A DNA stretch of 64,000 nucleotides, from positions 647,501 to 711,500 of the forward strand of contig JAIXMQ010000001.1 of assembly GCA_025716855.1 (NCBI GenBank), in the 5' to 3' direction. A program made the translations under genes and the position numbers. A model generated the notes under the pieces. The model was given only the letters and a program-made list of their open reading frames with translations, made no database searches and was not told the DNA's origin. This DNA is from Pilaira anomala. Taxonomy: Eukaryota; Mucoromycota; Mucoromycetes; Mucorales; Mucoraceae. Of this stretch, positions 48,766 to 61,711 are shown piece by piece (positions within the stretch are counted from its first letter, which is position 1; every line of letters starts with the position of its first letter).

Positions 48766-50639
48766 ATGTCTTGTGTTGGAAACTTGGCTAATTATGTCAC
48801 GGTGAGTGGCTCAAACTTCTGTCTAGGAAGTGAGACTTACACGATTCGAGGTGCAAATTATTGGCAAGGTATGAACTTGGGAGCTATGGCAGAGTATGGT
48901 GGAGATAGATTCAGATTGACTGAAGAGTTGGATCAAATGTCTGCTATGGGTATCAATAACTTGCGTGTCATGGCTTCTTCCGAAGGGCCTGATACGGAAC
49001 CTTATCGTATGCGACCTAGTTTACAGTACGCGCCTGGTCAATACAATGAAGGTATCTTTGAAGGATTGGATTTCTTGTTGGATGAAATGTATAAGAGAAA
49101 CATGACCGCTGTTAGTAAGTATATTAAAAAAAGAAAGAAAACGAAAACAATAACTAAACAATGGAATAAATAGTGACTTTGAATAACTTTTGGCATTGGA
49201 GTGGAGGGTAAACAAACAAATAAAAAAAAAGTTTAAAAAATGTAGCACAAAGAATTAACAAATAAAAATTCATTTTTTTTTTTTTTAGATTCTCTCAATA
49301 CCTTGCTTGGATCACGAACGAAACGATTCCTTATCCTTTGACTGATTGGGATACCTTTACTACTTTTACTCGCAGGTTCTATACCGACAAGCGTCTTAGT
49401 AAGAAGGCTAATAAGATGTTTAAGAGTCATATTCGTAAGGTACAAAAGAGAGTGAACACGGTGAACGGAAAGAAGTATACGGAGGATCCTACCATTATGA
49501 GTAAGAGTATATTCTCCTATGAAGAAAAAAAAACAAAAAGGCATTTTGATTTTTTACATTTATAATTCAAATTAGGTTGGCAAATTGCAAATGAACCTCA
49601 AGAAGGTTTAAAGGATTGGTTTAAAGATATTTCAAAATATATTAAAAAAGGTGCACCCAATCAACTTGTTTCGACTGGTATTGAAAGTAAAATGGATATT
49701 AAAGATTTTATGAATGCTCATGACACTAAATATGTTGATTATTGTACTGCTCATTGTTGGGTTGAAAAGTAAGTTTATTTTTCTTTTCTTTTTTTGGTTT
49801 ATCTCCTTTTATGCTCCCTAAAAAAAAAAAAAAAAAAAACTCCTTTTTTACACGTATTTTTATAAATATATATATATTTATACACATGGATGTATAGCAT
49901 TGTACTACAATGTTTTTTGATATATTATGCTATATTTACACATCACATTTACACACACACACACACACACACGCACACACACACTTTACACACACTAGTG
50001 AAAAAGCTCCCTAGATAGACCCCCACCCCTTATAATTTAATTCGGAAAAAAAAAAATCATATTAATCATTTTGTTTATATATATATATATATATATTTTA
50101 TATGTAATAGTTGGGGAGAATATGATCCTAAGAATCAAAGCTCACTCGTGGATGCTCAAGCGTTTGTCAAGAACTATCTTCGTACACGTACCGGATGGGC
50201 CAAAAAGGTAGCTAAACCACTTATTTTGGAAGAATTTGGTATTGCACGAGACGCATGGAGAAAACCTAATGATGATGACTACAAGTATGATGCAGATACA
50301 CCTACAAGTAACAAGGATAAATATTATGGGGGTATTTACAAACAAATTGAAGAATTAGCTTTGGAATCTCGTATCTCAGGATCAAACTTCTGGGCCTATG
50401 GAGGTCTAGGTCGACCTGATGCTGAACCTAATGCTTTCAACATGACCTGGTTAGGTGGTGAGTTTGATTAGAGAAGGATGATATGGGTGATGATATGTAT
50501 ATAATTTATACTCATTGTTTCTTTTTTTTTCACAATAGATCCACCTCATGAACCTAAAGGATGGTATAGTGTCTATGATAAAGATACTACCGTTGAAGTT
50601 ATCAAGAGACATTATGAAAATCTTTCCAAGATTCATTAA
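48766..50639 (+). CDS. Glycoside hydrolase family 5, mannan endo-beta-1,4-mannosidase-like
   Basis: Six exons: 48766-49114, 49174-49207 (34 nt), 49289-49500, 49576-49768, 50111-50457, 50539-50639; 411 aa. The TIM-barrel GH5 blocks are TIRGANYWQGMNLGAM, LRVMASSEGPD, LNNFWHWSGGFSQYLAW, the acid/base motif SWQIANEPQEGL (E205), TAHCWVENWGEYDP, the nucleophile motif PLILEEFGIARD (E303/E304) and GSNFWAYGGLGRP. It should hydrolyse beta-mannan or a related glucan. No signal peptide is visible before the catalytic domain at the chosen start, and no upstream exon could be found, which is odd for a secreted polysaccharidase. The 34-nt exon 2 encodes TLNNFWHWSGG. Confidence 0.9.
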
Positions 50640-51279
50640 AATATTATCTAATAATTTATATAAATAAGGGGCTTTTTTTATTTGAGAAAAAAAAAAAAAG
50701 ACAACAAGATTAATAGCAGTAAAAATTTATATATTGATAACAACGTTGACCATTAAATAAATAAAATATTTTTATATATCAAAAATAGGGGAAAAACTAA
50801 AAAAAAAAAAAAAAAAAAAAAAAAGGAAGGCATTATTAATGTGAAATAAGGGAACCGACAATGAAGCCGTGTATAATTAAACACTCCTCTTCTTCCATTC
50901 CACACTCTATAAAATTTACATTTCTTGTTGAGTGTATTCTATAACCGACTTGTAAACGTAATGATTACTCAGACTCTTTCTCTCTTTTTAAACTAACAAG
51001 CGTATAAGGTAAAAGAGTAAGGATTTTTTTTTATAAAAAAGAAGAGAGAGATATTAAGAAATAGAGATCAAGAGAGATCAAGAGAGAGAGAGAAGGGGAA
51101 CAAGAAACGTTTAAAGGTAAAGGAGATATTATAGACATTCCTATTGTAAAATCCGAAACTTCAACCCGTCAAAATCCCCTTTTAATAAGTATGCTCCTGA
51201 CGATCGAAATAAATACGCAAACATAATACACACACATAAAGGTAAACATACACATATATACACATTTAGACACACACAC

Positions 51280-51317
<38 letters not shown>

Positions 51318-51400
51318 GGGGAAAAAAAAAAATACCAGTATAAAAATGTAAATTTTTTTCTCAAAATAATTTTTTCCTTTTTCTTTTTACTTTATATATC
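50640..51400. other. Intergenic region, kinase promoter
   Basis: No coding sequence. Contains GA-rich repeats (51055-51095), CA-rich stretches, and a T25/A14 junction at 51281-51317 about 85 bp upstream of the kinase start. Confidence 0.6.
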
Positions 51401-52617
51401 ATGTCTACTACTTCTACTACACCTATTCAACTTTACAGTCATCGTACTATACCTAAATCGATGAATCAACAACATATTTCTATCCATCCTTTAGCAACCA
51501 ACAGTGGTTTAATTGTTAGTGCACGTACACCAGCACCGGTAACCGCAGGAACCTCCTCTTCATCTACTACTACAGCCACGGCAGCTAAACAAGAATTAAC
51601 AGTATCCGCCAAATTATTAATGCATCATACATTAAATGCAGAATTTACTCAAAAGTATGTATTAGGACAAGAATTGGGTAGCGGAGGATTTGGATTTGTA
51701 GTTGCAGCTCATGAAAGATCAACTGGTATTGAAAGAGCAGTTAAATTTATTATTCGTAAAAAGGTACCATCGAATGCTTGGGTGAATGATCCAAAAATGG
51801 GACCCATTCCAATGGAAATTTATACTTTAAAGCATGTTCGACATGAAAATATTATTCATTATTGTGATTCATATCAAGACGAAACATATTTTTATTTGGT
51901 GATGGAATTACATGGTACACAATGGGTGCCACCTACAATAAATTATCCTATGCATTCACCTGATTTGTCACAAAATTCACAATCCACAATTGATGAAGAT
52001 GAGTTGGTTGAACCACCTCAAAGACAATTTGTACGTAGAACATCATGTGATTTATTTGAATGTATTGAACAACATAAACACTTTAAAGAATCATTGGCTA
52101 AAAAGATATTTAAACAAATTGTTGATTGTGTTGCTTATCTTGAATGTGTTGGTGTATGTCATCGTGATATTAAGGATGAAAATATTGTGATTGATCAAGA
52201 TTATAAAGTATGTAAACAATTTACCATCTATAGTAATTTAAACTAATTACCCTCATTTTTTAGGTCAAGTTGATTGATTTTGGGTCATCTGTGATCTTAC
52301 CACGTCATTCAAACAAAAAGTTATTTACCAGATTTTATGGTACACTTTCTTTTGCATCACCTGAAATTTTGTTGTCAAACCCATATAGAGCCGAACCAGC
52401 CGAAATTTGGTCTTTAGGTGTCTTATTGTTTACTTTACTATTTGGAGAAATTCCATTTCCAGATTCCAAATCAGCCATTGAAGGTCGTATCTTGAAACCT
52501 AAAATTAATGTATCTAATCAATGTAAACATTTAATCTCTTCTTTACTGGAAAAAAATCCCGACAATCGACCCACCATTCATCAAGTCTTGACTCATCCTT
52601 GGTTAAATGAAGATTAA
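51401..52617 (+). CDS. Serine/threonine protein kinase, PAS-kinase (PSK/PASK)-like catalytic domain
   Basis: Exons 51401-52207 and 52264-52617; 386 aa. A Ser/Thr-rich N-terminus of about 80 residues precedes a full kinase domain: the P-loop LGSGGFGFVV (G93 onward), lysine K115 in RAVKFIIRKK, HRDIKDEN (D256), DFGSS (D274), the activation-segment end TLSFASPEIL, and the subdomain XI arginine in KNPDNRPTIHQVLTHPW. The KLIDFGSSV, FYGTLSFASPEIL and FTLLFGEIPF wording is typical of PAS kinases. No PAS domain is present, so it is either a short relative or a different CAMK-group kinase. An insert with acidic and Ser residues lies between the hinge and helix D. Confidence 0.9.
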
Positions 52618-53237
52618 ATTCAACTATTTACGCTTAAACAACAGAAAATAAAAAAACCAAACAAGAAACCAAAAAAACAAAAAAAAAAATCAGTACAAAC
52701 CACCACAACACACACACACACACACAAAACATTTCTTATGATTATCTATTACATTCACTCACTCATGAACATTCTTTTTTTTTTTTTTTTTTTTCTTTTC
52801 TTTTCTTTTCTTTTTATTATTATTATTATTATTATTGTTATTGCATTTTTTTTTTTTATTACTATTATAGCATGTCCTTATTATAAGTATTATTCCCCCC
52901 CTCCATTCTCCCTCTTCTTCTTCTTCCCCTTTTTTCCACCCAAAAACAAAAAAAAAGTATTTACGCACTCACACTCTATGAAATTCTCTTTCTCTCTCAT
53001 CATTTTTTTTTTAATAACACACACACACACACACACACACACCAACTAATACCCACACAACACATCTTTTTTTTTTCTTTTTTTTTTTTTTTTCTTTTTT
53101 TGGCTTGCCAAATTTAAATATAATAAAAAACAAAAACAAAAAAAACTTTTTTTATATATAAACATATATTCTATTTTATCAATTGTGATCATTTAAAGTA
53201 GAAAGTTGGATTTACTCAAGTGAGGCTCACTTTGTTG

Positions 53238-53274
<37 letters not shown>

Positions 53275-53554
53275 TACAAATTTATTGAATTGAACGAATA
53301 TGTAAAAAAGAATATTTTGCTTGAATGAAATTAAATTTTTTATTTATATAAAAAAAGTATAGAAAGATAGAAAAAGTGGAATATTTTACAAATGCAAATG
53401 CTTGGTGATAAAGTGTGTATAAGAGAGAGAGAGAGAGAGAGAGAGAAAAGGGGTTGGAAACGAGAGGAAAAAAAAAAAAGGAGGGGGTAATTTTTTTCTT
53501 TTCAGTACAGAAGAAAGAGGGGGGGTATTGAGTTTTTTTTTTGGATTTTTTGCT
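52618..53554. other. Spacer between convergent genes
   Basis: Low-complexity 3' flanks with T runs, (TTA)n near 52817-52840, (CA)n at 53017-53042, (AT)n near 53239-53260 and (GA)n near 53425-53445. No gene is supported. Confidence 0.6.
53017..53042. repeat. (CA)n microsatellite
   Basis: About 13 uninterrupted AC dinucleotides downstream of the kinase gene. Confidence 0.85.
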
Positions 53555-53882
53555 TTATATGCAAATTTCTTGTACATTAAATAATCTTGATGGTGAATTA
53601 TTTGAGTTTTCTACAGTTTGTTCTTCTGTTGATTCTCTTTCTGCCATCATTCTTTCCATGTCTCTTCTCCATTGTGATTTCATGGTGAGTAATTCAAGCA
53701 TATCTTTATACGTTAATTTAGCTACTTCCTGTGCTGTTCGATCTATCAAGTTCAAAAATAATTAATGATTTGTATATAAAAAAAAAAAAAAAAAAAAATA
53801 GTAAGAAATTACCATAATCTTCGTTAGCAAATGTACTAACAAATTCAACATCGCAGGCAAATTGTACTCTTTTATTCATCAT
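53555..53882 (-). CDS. Small conserved-looking protein of unknown function
   Basis: Exons 53882-53813 and 53742-53555; 85 aa. It starts MMNKRVQFACDVEFVSTF, then NEDYDRTAQEVAKLTYKD and MLELLTMKSQWRRDMERM, then an acidic tail. The KRVQF...EDYDRT arrangement resembles short fungal proteins with a KVxF-like phosphatase-1 docking motif followed by YDRT, but this is pattern recall only. The middle is a predicted amphipathic helix. The second ATG (53879) is an alternative start. The exon junction restores the DYDRT motif, which supports the model. Confidence 0.6.
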
Positions 53883-54154
53883 GTATATTAGTATTGTGTT
53901 TGATTTGTTGCAGAAGAAAGAAAAATAGATAAAAAAAAGAAAAAAAAAATTAAACTTGTCTATTTATATTTATTTTTGGTTCCGCGGAAGAACCAAATTA
54001 GAAAAACCTCGTTTTTTTTATTCTTCAGTGTTTTTGCACTACCCCATATTTAAACTGTGGGCGCCCCTATAAATGGTAATTGCTATTTTTACAGTCCTCG
54101 GATGAAATTTACATTACAGCAAAAAGTAAAACCGGTAAAAACATCCATCACGAG

Positions 54155-54189
<35 letters not shown>

Positions 54190-54240
54190 CCCTTTCCATG
54201 GAACTCGTTTTTTTTTTTATATATTTACTTTTTGAACCCT

Positions 54241-54272
<32 letters not shown>

Positions 54273-55572
54273 GTCACTTCTCTATTACCAAATAAAAAAA
54301 AAAAAAGCTATTCTTCTTTACTTATTCTTTCGTGACAGCTGTCAATAATAAAAAAACGGTCCTTTGAGAAGGTTATTTTGAATATTCTATAAATGTCATA
54401 TCTATATATTGATTCTTCTTATTTTTAATTCAATTCTTATTGTTTGTTTCGTAGTATTTATAATAAAAGTTACTATTTCATTTTGATACACCAAAAAAAA
54501 AAAAAAAAAAGAGCCCCCAACCTTTTTCTCCTTTCAATTAAAATGAAATTTTTCTATTACTGCAAATGATTATCTATTCGAATTATAGATATACACACTA
54601 TAAACAAAAACATTCTTTGTTACTATTTATACACACGTCATTGATATGCAGACTATTATAGTCTGTACCTTACTTTTAACGTGGAGTATATAAATAAGAA
54701 GAATGATAAACAAACCATTCTATTGGTTTTTTTTTTTTTTTTACATGCTGACTTCCTGTAAGTAGAAATCACAAATGGCTGATACTTTTGTCGTCATTTT
54801 GTTTCAAAAGTACCAAGTCTCCGAATCGTTTTTTGTTTTGTTTTTGCTTGCCCCTGCAGTGCATCTTTTTTTTTTTTTTTTCATGTGTAAAAGAAAAAAA
54901 AAAGGGCTATTTTTTTTTGAATGACTGGTTTGAAAACAATCGATTGGAAAAGAAACTGTTATTATTTTACATAAAATTTCGGAATAAAATCATTTTTGGG
55001 CGGGTAAAAAAAAAAAAAAAAAAAAAAGCACTGTTTAAAAAAGAGGTTGTGCATCTGTTATCAAAGATTGTACATGTGTAACAGTGCTGATATGAATATA
55101 TATATATATATATATATATTTTTTTTACTCATTAAAAATACTATTTACTATTAATAATCTTAATGCCGCTATCACATAAAATAAAAAAAGATAAATTATG
55201 AAATGCCTGGGTAATAATAATATTTAAAAAAATTATCGGTGCGGTAAATCCGTGCACGAATATTAAACTTTATATCAGAAAGTAAATTAACCGCCCTACC
55301 ATAAATGTGTAGTTTTTTTTTTTTTTTTTTTTTTTTTACTTGCACAGTCTTGTCGATAGCTTGGAAGCAGGGTAGAGTAGTAGTATATCTTTATAATAAT
55401 AATGGGGGGGTAATGATTAGTAAATATAATGATTCAACATGCAAAAGTAGATAATAGAACAGGCAGCTTCTAACATAGACATCACATTTTTTTTTTTTTT
55501 TTTTTTGCCGATGTATACAAAAAGTACTATCAGTACATCTTAATACGCGTCTATATAGTAATCAGATTAAGG

Positions 55573-55719
55573 AGAGCAATACGATCAAGTCATAGAGGTA
55601 CACTTGAGTATAACAGCTGGGACACTACTCTATCATACAGACATCTCATCTGGGTCAAGCCATTACGCATCTGCAGAGCAAAGCAAGAGCGATACCGATC
55701 AAGTCGTAAAGGTACACTC
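55573..55719. repeat. Direct repeat, 32-33 bp arms 114 bp apart
   Basis: GAGC..TAC.GATCAAGTC.TA.AGGTACACT occurs at 55573-55604 and 55687-55719 with about six differences, including one insertion. It may be a remnant of a tandem duplication or mobile element. Confidence 0.65.
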
Positions 55720-58700
55720 ATACGTACCAAATAACCCTGTCCTATTGACAACTAACTACTTTCCAAAAAGTGATTAAGAAAATATATTGCCATCTAACTA
55801 CCAAAAATTGAAATATAAAAAAAAAACACTCAGGCACAATTTTCATTTTGGCATTGTAGATAGTAGCTATGACATCACCAAATGACTACTTTTATATTTT
55901 AGATGTCCCTTTTTTTTTTTTGGGCGACAAAGAAAGACACTAAATAAATAATCTTTAGTGCTTCGTCATTCAAATCACTTTTAATAAAAAAGTAAAAATA
56001 AAAACTGAATTTAAATAATGTAAAATGTATCATAATCATGACGAAAAGTTAAACTAAACAGTAAAAATAAAAAAAACGAGACCATTTATTTGTGCAACCA
56101 CAACAAAAATATAAGCCTTGATTCAAAAGCCCCACGAACCCATTGATTTAAAAAAAAAAAAAAAAGCCGAGAAAAAGAAAAAAAAAAAAGCCGGATTCAA
56201 ATAAGATACAGGTTCAGACCTGTAATTTGTGCGTGCGATTTTTTTTTTTTATTTTCTAAAATATGCAGCCAATGAAATACAAAATGTATGGCAAGATCTC
56301 CAGAAAAAGTAAGATGAAATGATTTTACAAGACGTTTTTAAATAAGCTTATAAAACTTTATATATATATAAATATATAAAATGTATTACATTGTGTATAT
56401 ACCATCTCTTTTTTGGTTTATTTCAATCGAAAAAAAAAATATTTAAATAATATGGTAACATGCATGTATACTTAGTTTTGAATCTATATCACCTGTCTAT
56501 ATAATAATAATGCCTGCACACACAAGTAAACAGGAAGAGCACGGTTGCGGTTTTTTTTTTGTAAAGGGCGGAGTTGAAGTTTAAAGCAAAAAATATGTGT
56601 GAGAAGAGTTTAGGGACGGAGAAGAATGATTTTATAAAAAAAACATTATTTATCGATTGGCCTGATAAGCTTACCATTTTATCAAATAACTCGTGAAACA
56701 GACACAAAGTCTGGAGTAAAAATAAAAACACACGAGGGCCCTTTATATTTATTTAATATGTTACAGAAAGAAGGAATAGAATATTCTCCAATAAAAAATT
56801 ACTCTCTTTTTGTGTTTTTCTTTTTTATTCTGTTGTTTATGTTTTTATATATAATGGTTGACAAGATTGTATGACAAGCTTTTTTGTCAATCTTTTTTTT
56901 TTTTGAAATTATAAAAATGACTTCCCACCACCGCATTTATCATTTAATAATTACATGATATCATCCGATTAAATTACATTTTTTTTTGTTAGTCAGTTTA
57001 AAAAAAAAAAAAAAAAAAAAATTAAACAGCTCATATATTGATGATTATCGAATAATGATAGATATTTTCTCCAAGTCATTAAGCGCATTACTATTGTAAC
57101 ACACATATCCCCCCGCCATCCTTTCTTATTATATCTAATTTATTTAAATCCTATAGGTGGACCGAAAAAAAAAAATAAAAAAAAAACGCGATGGAACGTG
57201 TGATAAAGTTAACTCGATCAATTATAAGAGAAATCCTTCCCAAGTAACCTCTTGAGCGGCACAGCTAACGTACTTGTTTTGGCAAATAAATGTCACACTG
57301 ATATCATCTGTTAAAAAAAATGTAAATGTTGAAAGGAATTGAGTTTATAGTTAATAAAGCCATTTCTTTTTTTTTTCGCTAAAATATTATAGTAGAACAA
57401 AAAGCACCCGGTACCCCAGATCACCCGTTTATTTATTTGTAACATTCATAATAAGGTTTCGACAGCAAACATCCGTTGATTCATTAAGAATAAAAAAGTC
57501 TTTTGGTACTTAGGTACATATACCAAGTGCTGTTATAGAAAACCGGACAAATAGAGTAAAAAAAAAGAATCCATCTTGCTGTTAATACAAGTTTAATAAC
57601 ACTTTAATTAACGTTTTTTTTATTATTTTGAGAAGAGAGGGAGGAACTTCCCAACATACTTTACACTGTCAAGTTGTAAAGTAACATCTTTTAATTTACA
57701 AACGCATTGTTGGACGGATTCTGAAAAATCTCACGTTTTTTCTTCTTAATGACATGAATTCGGCTAAAGAGTATAATAGAATAAGAGAAAGAAAAAATAC
57801 GCATTAATTTAATCTTGATTTGAAAAGAATGTTTTAAAAAACGCGTATTTAATTATTTATAAATTTTCTTCTTCTCTAAAGGAAATCAGATTTTGTTAGA
57901 AAACAAGAATTCCTAATATGACCAAGTATTTTCATTCCTTTGTTGTAAAAACCAGACAATTTTCTTTTTTCTTCCATTTATTATAATTTTTACGTGTTAC
58001 TCTCGCTCGATAAAAATCTTTAATTGTTTTTTTTTCTTCTTCTTTGCATATGATTTTAATCTGTTCATCGTGTGTTCAGTTTTTTTTTTTTTTTTGACTT
58101 GCACTTCTTTTTTAACATGTGATTTTATAAGAAAAAAAAAAGGGACACAACAAATCTTCCCCCTGAAAAAAAAAGTATAAATCGAGAAGGTGAGTATAAA
58201 AGATTTCAAAGTCCTGCCGTATTGGATTTTTATCTAATTTTTCAGGTTGATTCGGCATATATGTGAGAACACTTCTTAGTATAATATGCTCATTATAGCT
58301 CAAAAGAAAAAGCTTCACTTCAAAAAAAAAGGGTCTCTTTTCTTTTTGTCTGAAAAAGGTTCTAGACTGGTTTTGAGTTACATAATGAGCCTTTGTATAT
58401 GCCCTGTATGTGCATGACAAGTGGTTTTTTTTTTTTATATTATGTACATTAGGAGAGAGGGTCTCGTTCTATCTCTCATTAAGAATTTTGTATTAATAAA
58501 CATAAATCCTGTTATCTATATATATGCAATAGGGAGATCCTAATGATTACGAGAGCAGCACGAGAAGGGAGATCCAACAACTATTCTTGTATATAATCTA
58601 TAATTAACATATTTTCATCTCTCTCGTGGTTTGACAGAAATGATTCATTTTACATGTCAATTAATTAGCTATATAACTGAATTGATACCAAAAATAGATG

Positions 58701-58974
58701 ATTCTTTTTTTTTTTAGGGTCAAGAAAATAATTTATAATTAAAAGCTAAACTAACTCCTTGTTTTTTTTTAAAGAAAAAAACCTTATTTGACATATATGT
58801 AAAATAAATTCGATCTGTCATGCCTCTCTCTCTTTGATTTTTTTTTTTTAGTGAAAAGTTAGAATTTTACGAGTAATATAAATTTGTGTACTCCCAGGTA
58901 AATACATAATTATTTGTGCAGTGAGTTTGTATTTAAGCGCCTCTCACGATAAGAATAAGACATGTCTAATGTGT

Positions 58975-59010
<36 letters not shown>

Positions 59011-60349
59011 GTATAACTATCTTATCGAATAAGGGGGAGGAAGGGGAGAACACATCTAAATGATACGCAGAAATAGAATGTCCGAGATCGTGATCCCTTA
59101 AGTCTGCCACAAAAAAAAAAAAGTTTACTTGAAGAAATTTTTGAAAAAGTAATAACTATTTACATAGTTTTTTGATGAGTTCATATAATTCATATTAAAT
59201 CACAGGTATAAAAAAAAAAAAAAAAAAAAAGACTTGTTACTATGCTGACAATTATTATAACTATAATTTTGAATTTGTTTGAAGAGTAATATAGCCTTTT
59301 GGATGCATGTCCATGCACGCTATGAAACCATCATGCAGAGAAAAAAAAAATCCTGTTATTTTTTCTTGTGTTAAGAAACAGCTTTGCATTTTTTTTTTTT
59401 TTTTTTTGATCACGTTGGACATGTCACTTTTTTTTTTCTCATTTAATACATATAACATACATTGCATTTGATGAGAGAAATCAATTGGTTAAAGCTATCT
59501 TTTTATCTAACGCCACAAATAATAACGGGCATACTACTCAAACAGAATATTTGCATCTTTACCCAGTTTATGGAGTGAGAGAGAGAGAGAGAACAAAATA
59601 ACATTGAAAAAGTTTATTTTTAGCGCTAATTATGTAAAAACAAATGTCAGCCTTTTTTTTTTATTATTATTATGCTTTTTTATCAAGTTACACTGACCGT
59701 TTTTAATAACTCGTCAGTTGGTATTGAACACAATTTTTTTACTTGTTTTAGTTATATGAATTCTTTATGAACCGAGGAATCTTTTTGTTTTTTTTTTTGA
59801 AAGTAGGAATAATCTTTTTACATAAGTATTTCGTAATTTGTAACAACCCAAAAATACTGAATTGGAATTTTTTTTTTTTTTTTTTGTTATATTTGTACAA
59901 TGTACGCGTTTTTTTTAAAAAAAAATAAAAGGGACAACAATTTCTTTTTCTTTAATTTTCAAATATGAATAATATTTTTCCACTTTTTATTTTCCTTTAA
60001 CCTTTTCACAACAAGAAAATAAAAAGCGGGTTTGTCGCAAAATAAAAAAAATAAAAACAGTGAGAACAAATCATGTTCTTCATTTATAGAAGCTAACAAG
60101 TTGTGCGAAAATCAGATGGTAATATATCAGCAGTTATGATGTATTTTACATTTATTTCTTGATATATTCTACCACTACATCCGAAACCATTTCTTTTAGA
60201 GAGACGTGTGAATTTAATAAAGAAGTAAACTAAGCAGAGATTATACCGCTGAATCGAATCAAATTTTTAGTTTAATATTGAAAGACCATTAGAGCATCAT
60301 ATTGTGGGAGTTCATACTAATTAATCAACTAAACGTTCACAGCCACACA

Positions 60350-60384
<35 letters not shown>

Positions 60385-60728
60385 GATTCAGTTAGTAGCA
60401 TCATCATCACGCGTGTAATTTAGAAAACAAAAAGTGATTGATTGGTTACCGAAACTGACATTTCTGTTCTTATGATATCACGTTTCATTTCTATCAGAGA
60501 GTAGTTTAGTTATTATGATAATTGTGTCATACCGAGCTTTTACAACTTTGTTTTATCACTTGTTGGATTATGATGTGTCTAAATTGAGATCAATTAATGC
60601 CAATCAACTCAAGAAAAAAAAAAAAAGGATTATATATGATGTAATTCGGTAGTTAGAACTAAACTGTAACACGACGATATAAAACGACTAGATCAAACGA
60701 GTAGCATTCTGTAAAGAATGATAAAAGA

Positions 60729-60775
60729 AACCCCCCCCCCCCCTCTAGATAAATACTACTCGGGGGGTTTTTTTT
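60729..60775. repeat. C-run/G-run inverted repeat
   Basis: AAAC followed by about 14 C, then CTCTAGATAAATACTACT, then CGGGGGG and a T run. The AAACCCCCC and GGGGGGTTT arms can pair, leaving a loop of roughly 26-30 nt. Confidence 0.6.
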
Positions 60776-61711
60776 TATTTGACGTGAGTCGAGAAGAGTT
60801 CTAGAAAACACAATTTCGAGAAAGATTTGAGTTCTCGGTTTAGTTTGAAAATGAACTAAAATAACGATACTTTGCAAAAACTTTCTATTATTTTAGATAG
60901 GAGGCGAAAGATATTAAAAAAGTTTAAAGTCGTGAATAGCTATTTTTTTTTTTTTTTTTTTTTGATTTCCAAGATATATAATTAAGCTAATAAATGCTAA
61001 ATATTCAACATTGATAAATCAGCGTTAATCCCGCTTAACTACTGGAAATTTGTTTCTGTAGATCAAAATAAATTTATAGATCTACCTGCCTTATTATTAT
61101 TAGCAACAAAGCGCTATCTATCTTTGGAGGGCATCTTCTTTTTATAATGTATATACTGCTGTCTCGCAATTCTCTGCCTTGACGATCCCGTTTTTTTTCT
61201 TTATTTATTTTTTTAGTCTGATAAAGGCAATTCCAGTTATTCCAAGTAGAACGAATCAAATGTGAGATATTGGTGTAAAAAGTATAGAACGTTCTATACA
61301 TATAAAAATTGATTATATATACGAAGAACGTGTGTACAAGATGATGTTATAATGCAAATTTATGACTGATACCACGTAATTCGAACTCGAGATTTATATA
61401 AATAAAGATCAGTTGATGGATAAAAATGGCAAAACAGAGAGAAAGAAAATCCTCTGATTCAAAAAAAAAAAATATCTGACAGCATTTGACAGCTCTTGAA
61501 GTGTTTATGATATAATAACTAGATGAATGATACATAATAGCAAAAAAAGAAGAATTATGTTTGTATACAAAGATGCAATGAGACGTTTCTTTTATGATCA
61601 CATTAAAACTTTAAAAAAAAAAAATGGTTCTATATTTAACTTGTTACAAGAGAGAAAAATAATAAAAAAAAAGCCCTTTTTTCCTTTTCTTTTGCTTCTT
61701 TAAAATACCAA

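Larger units (their letters stand above)
53883..61711. other. Gene desert of 7.8 kb
   Basis: No intact gene or recognisable coding relic on either strand. The region is A/T runs, dinucleotide repeats, a 32-33 bp direct repeat (55573-55604 and 55687-55719), and a C14/G6 inverted repeat at about 60729-60775. The open frames seen are mostly homopolymer translations. Confidence 0.6.
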
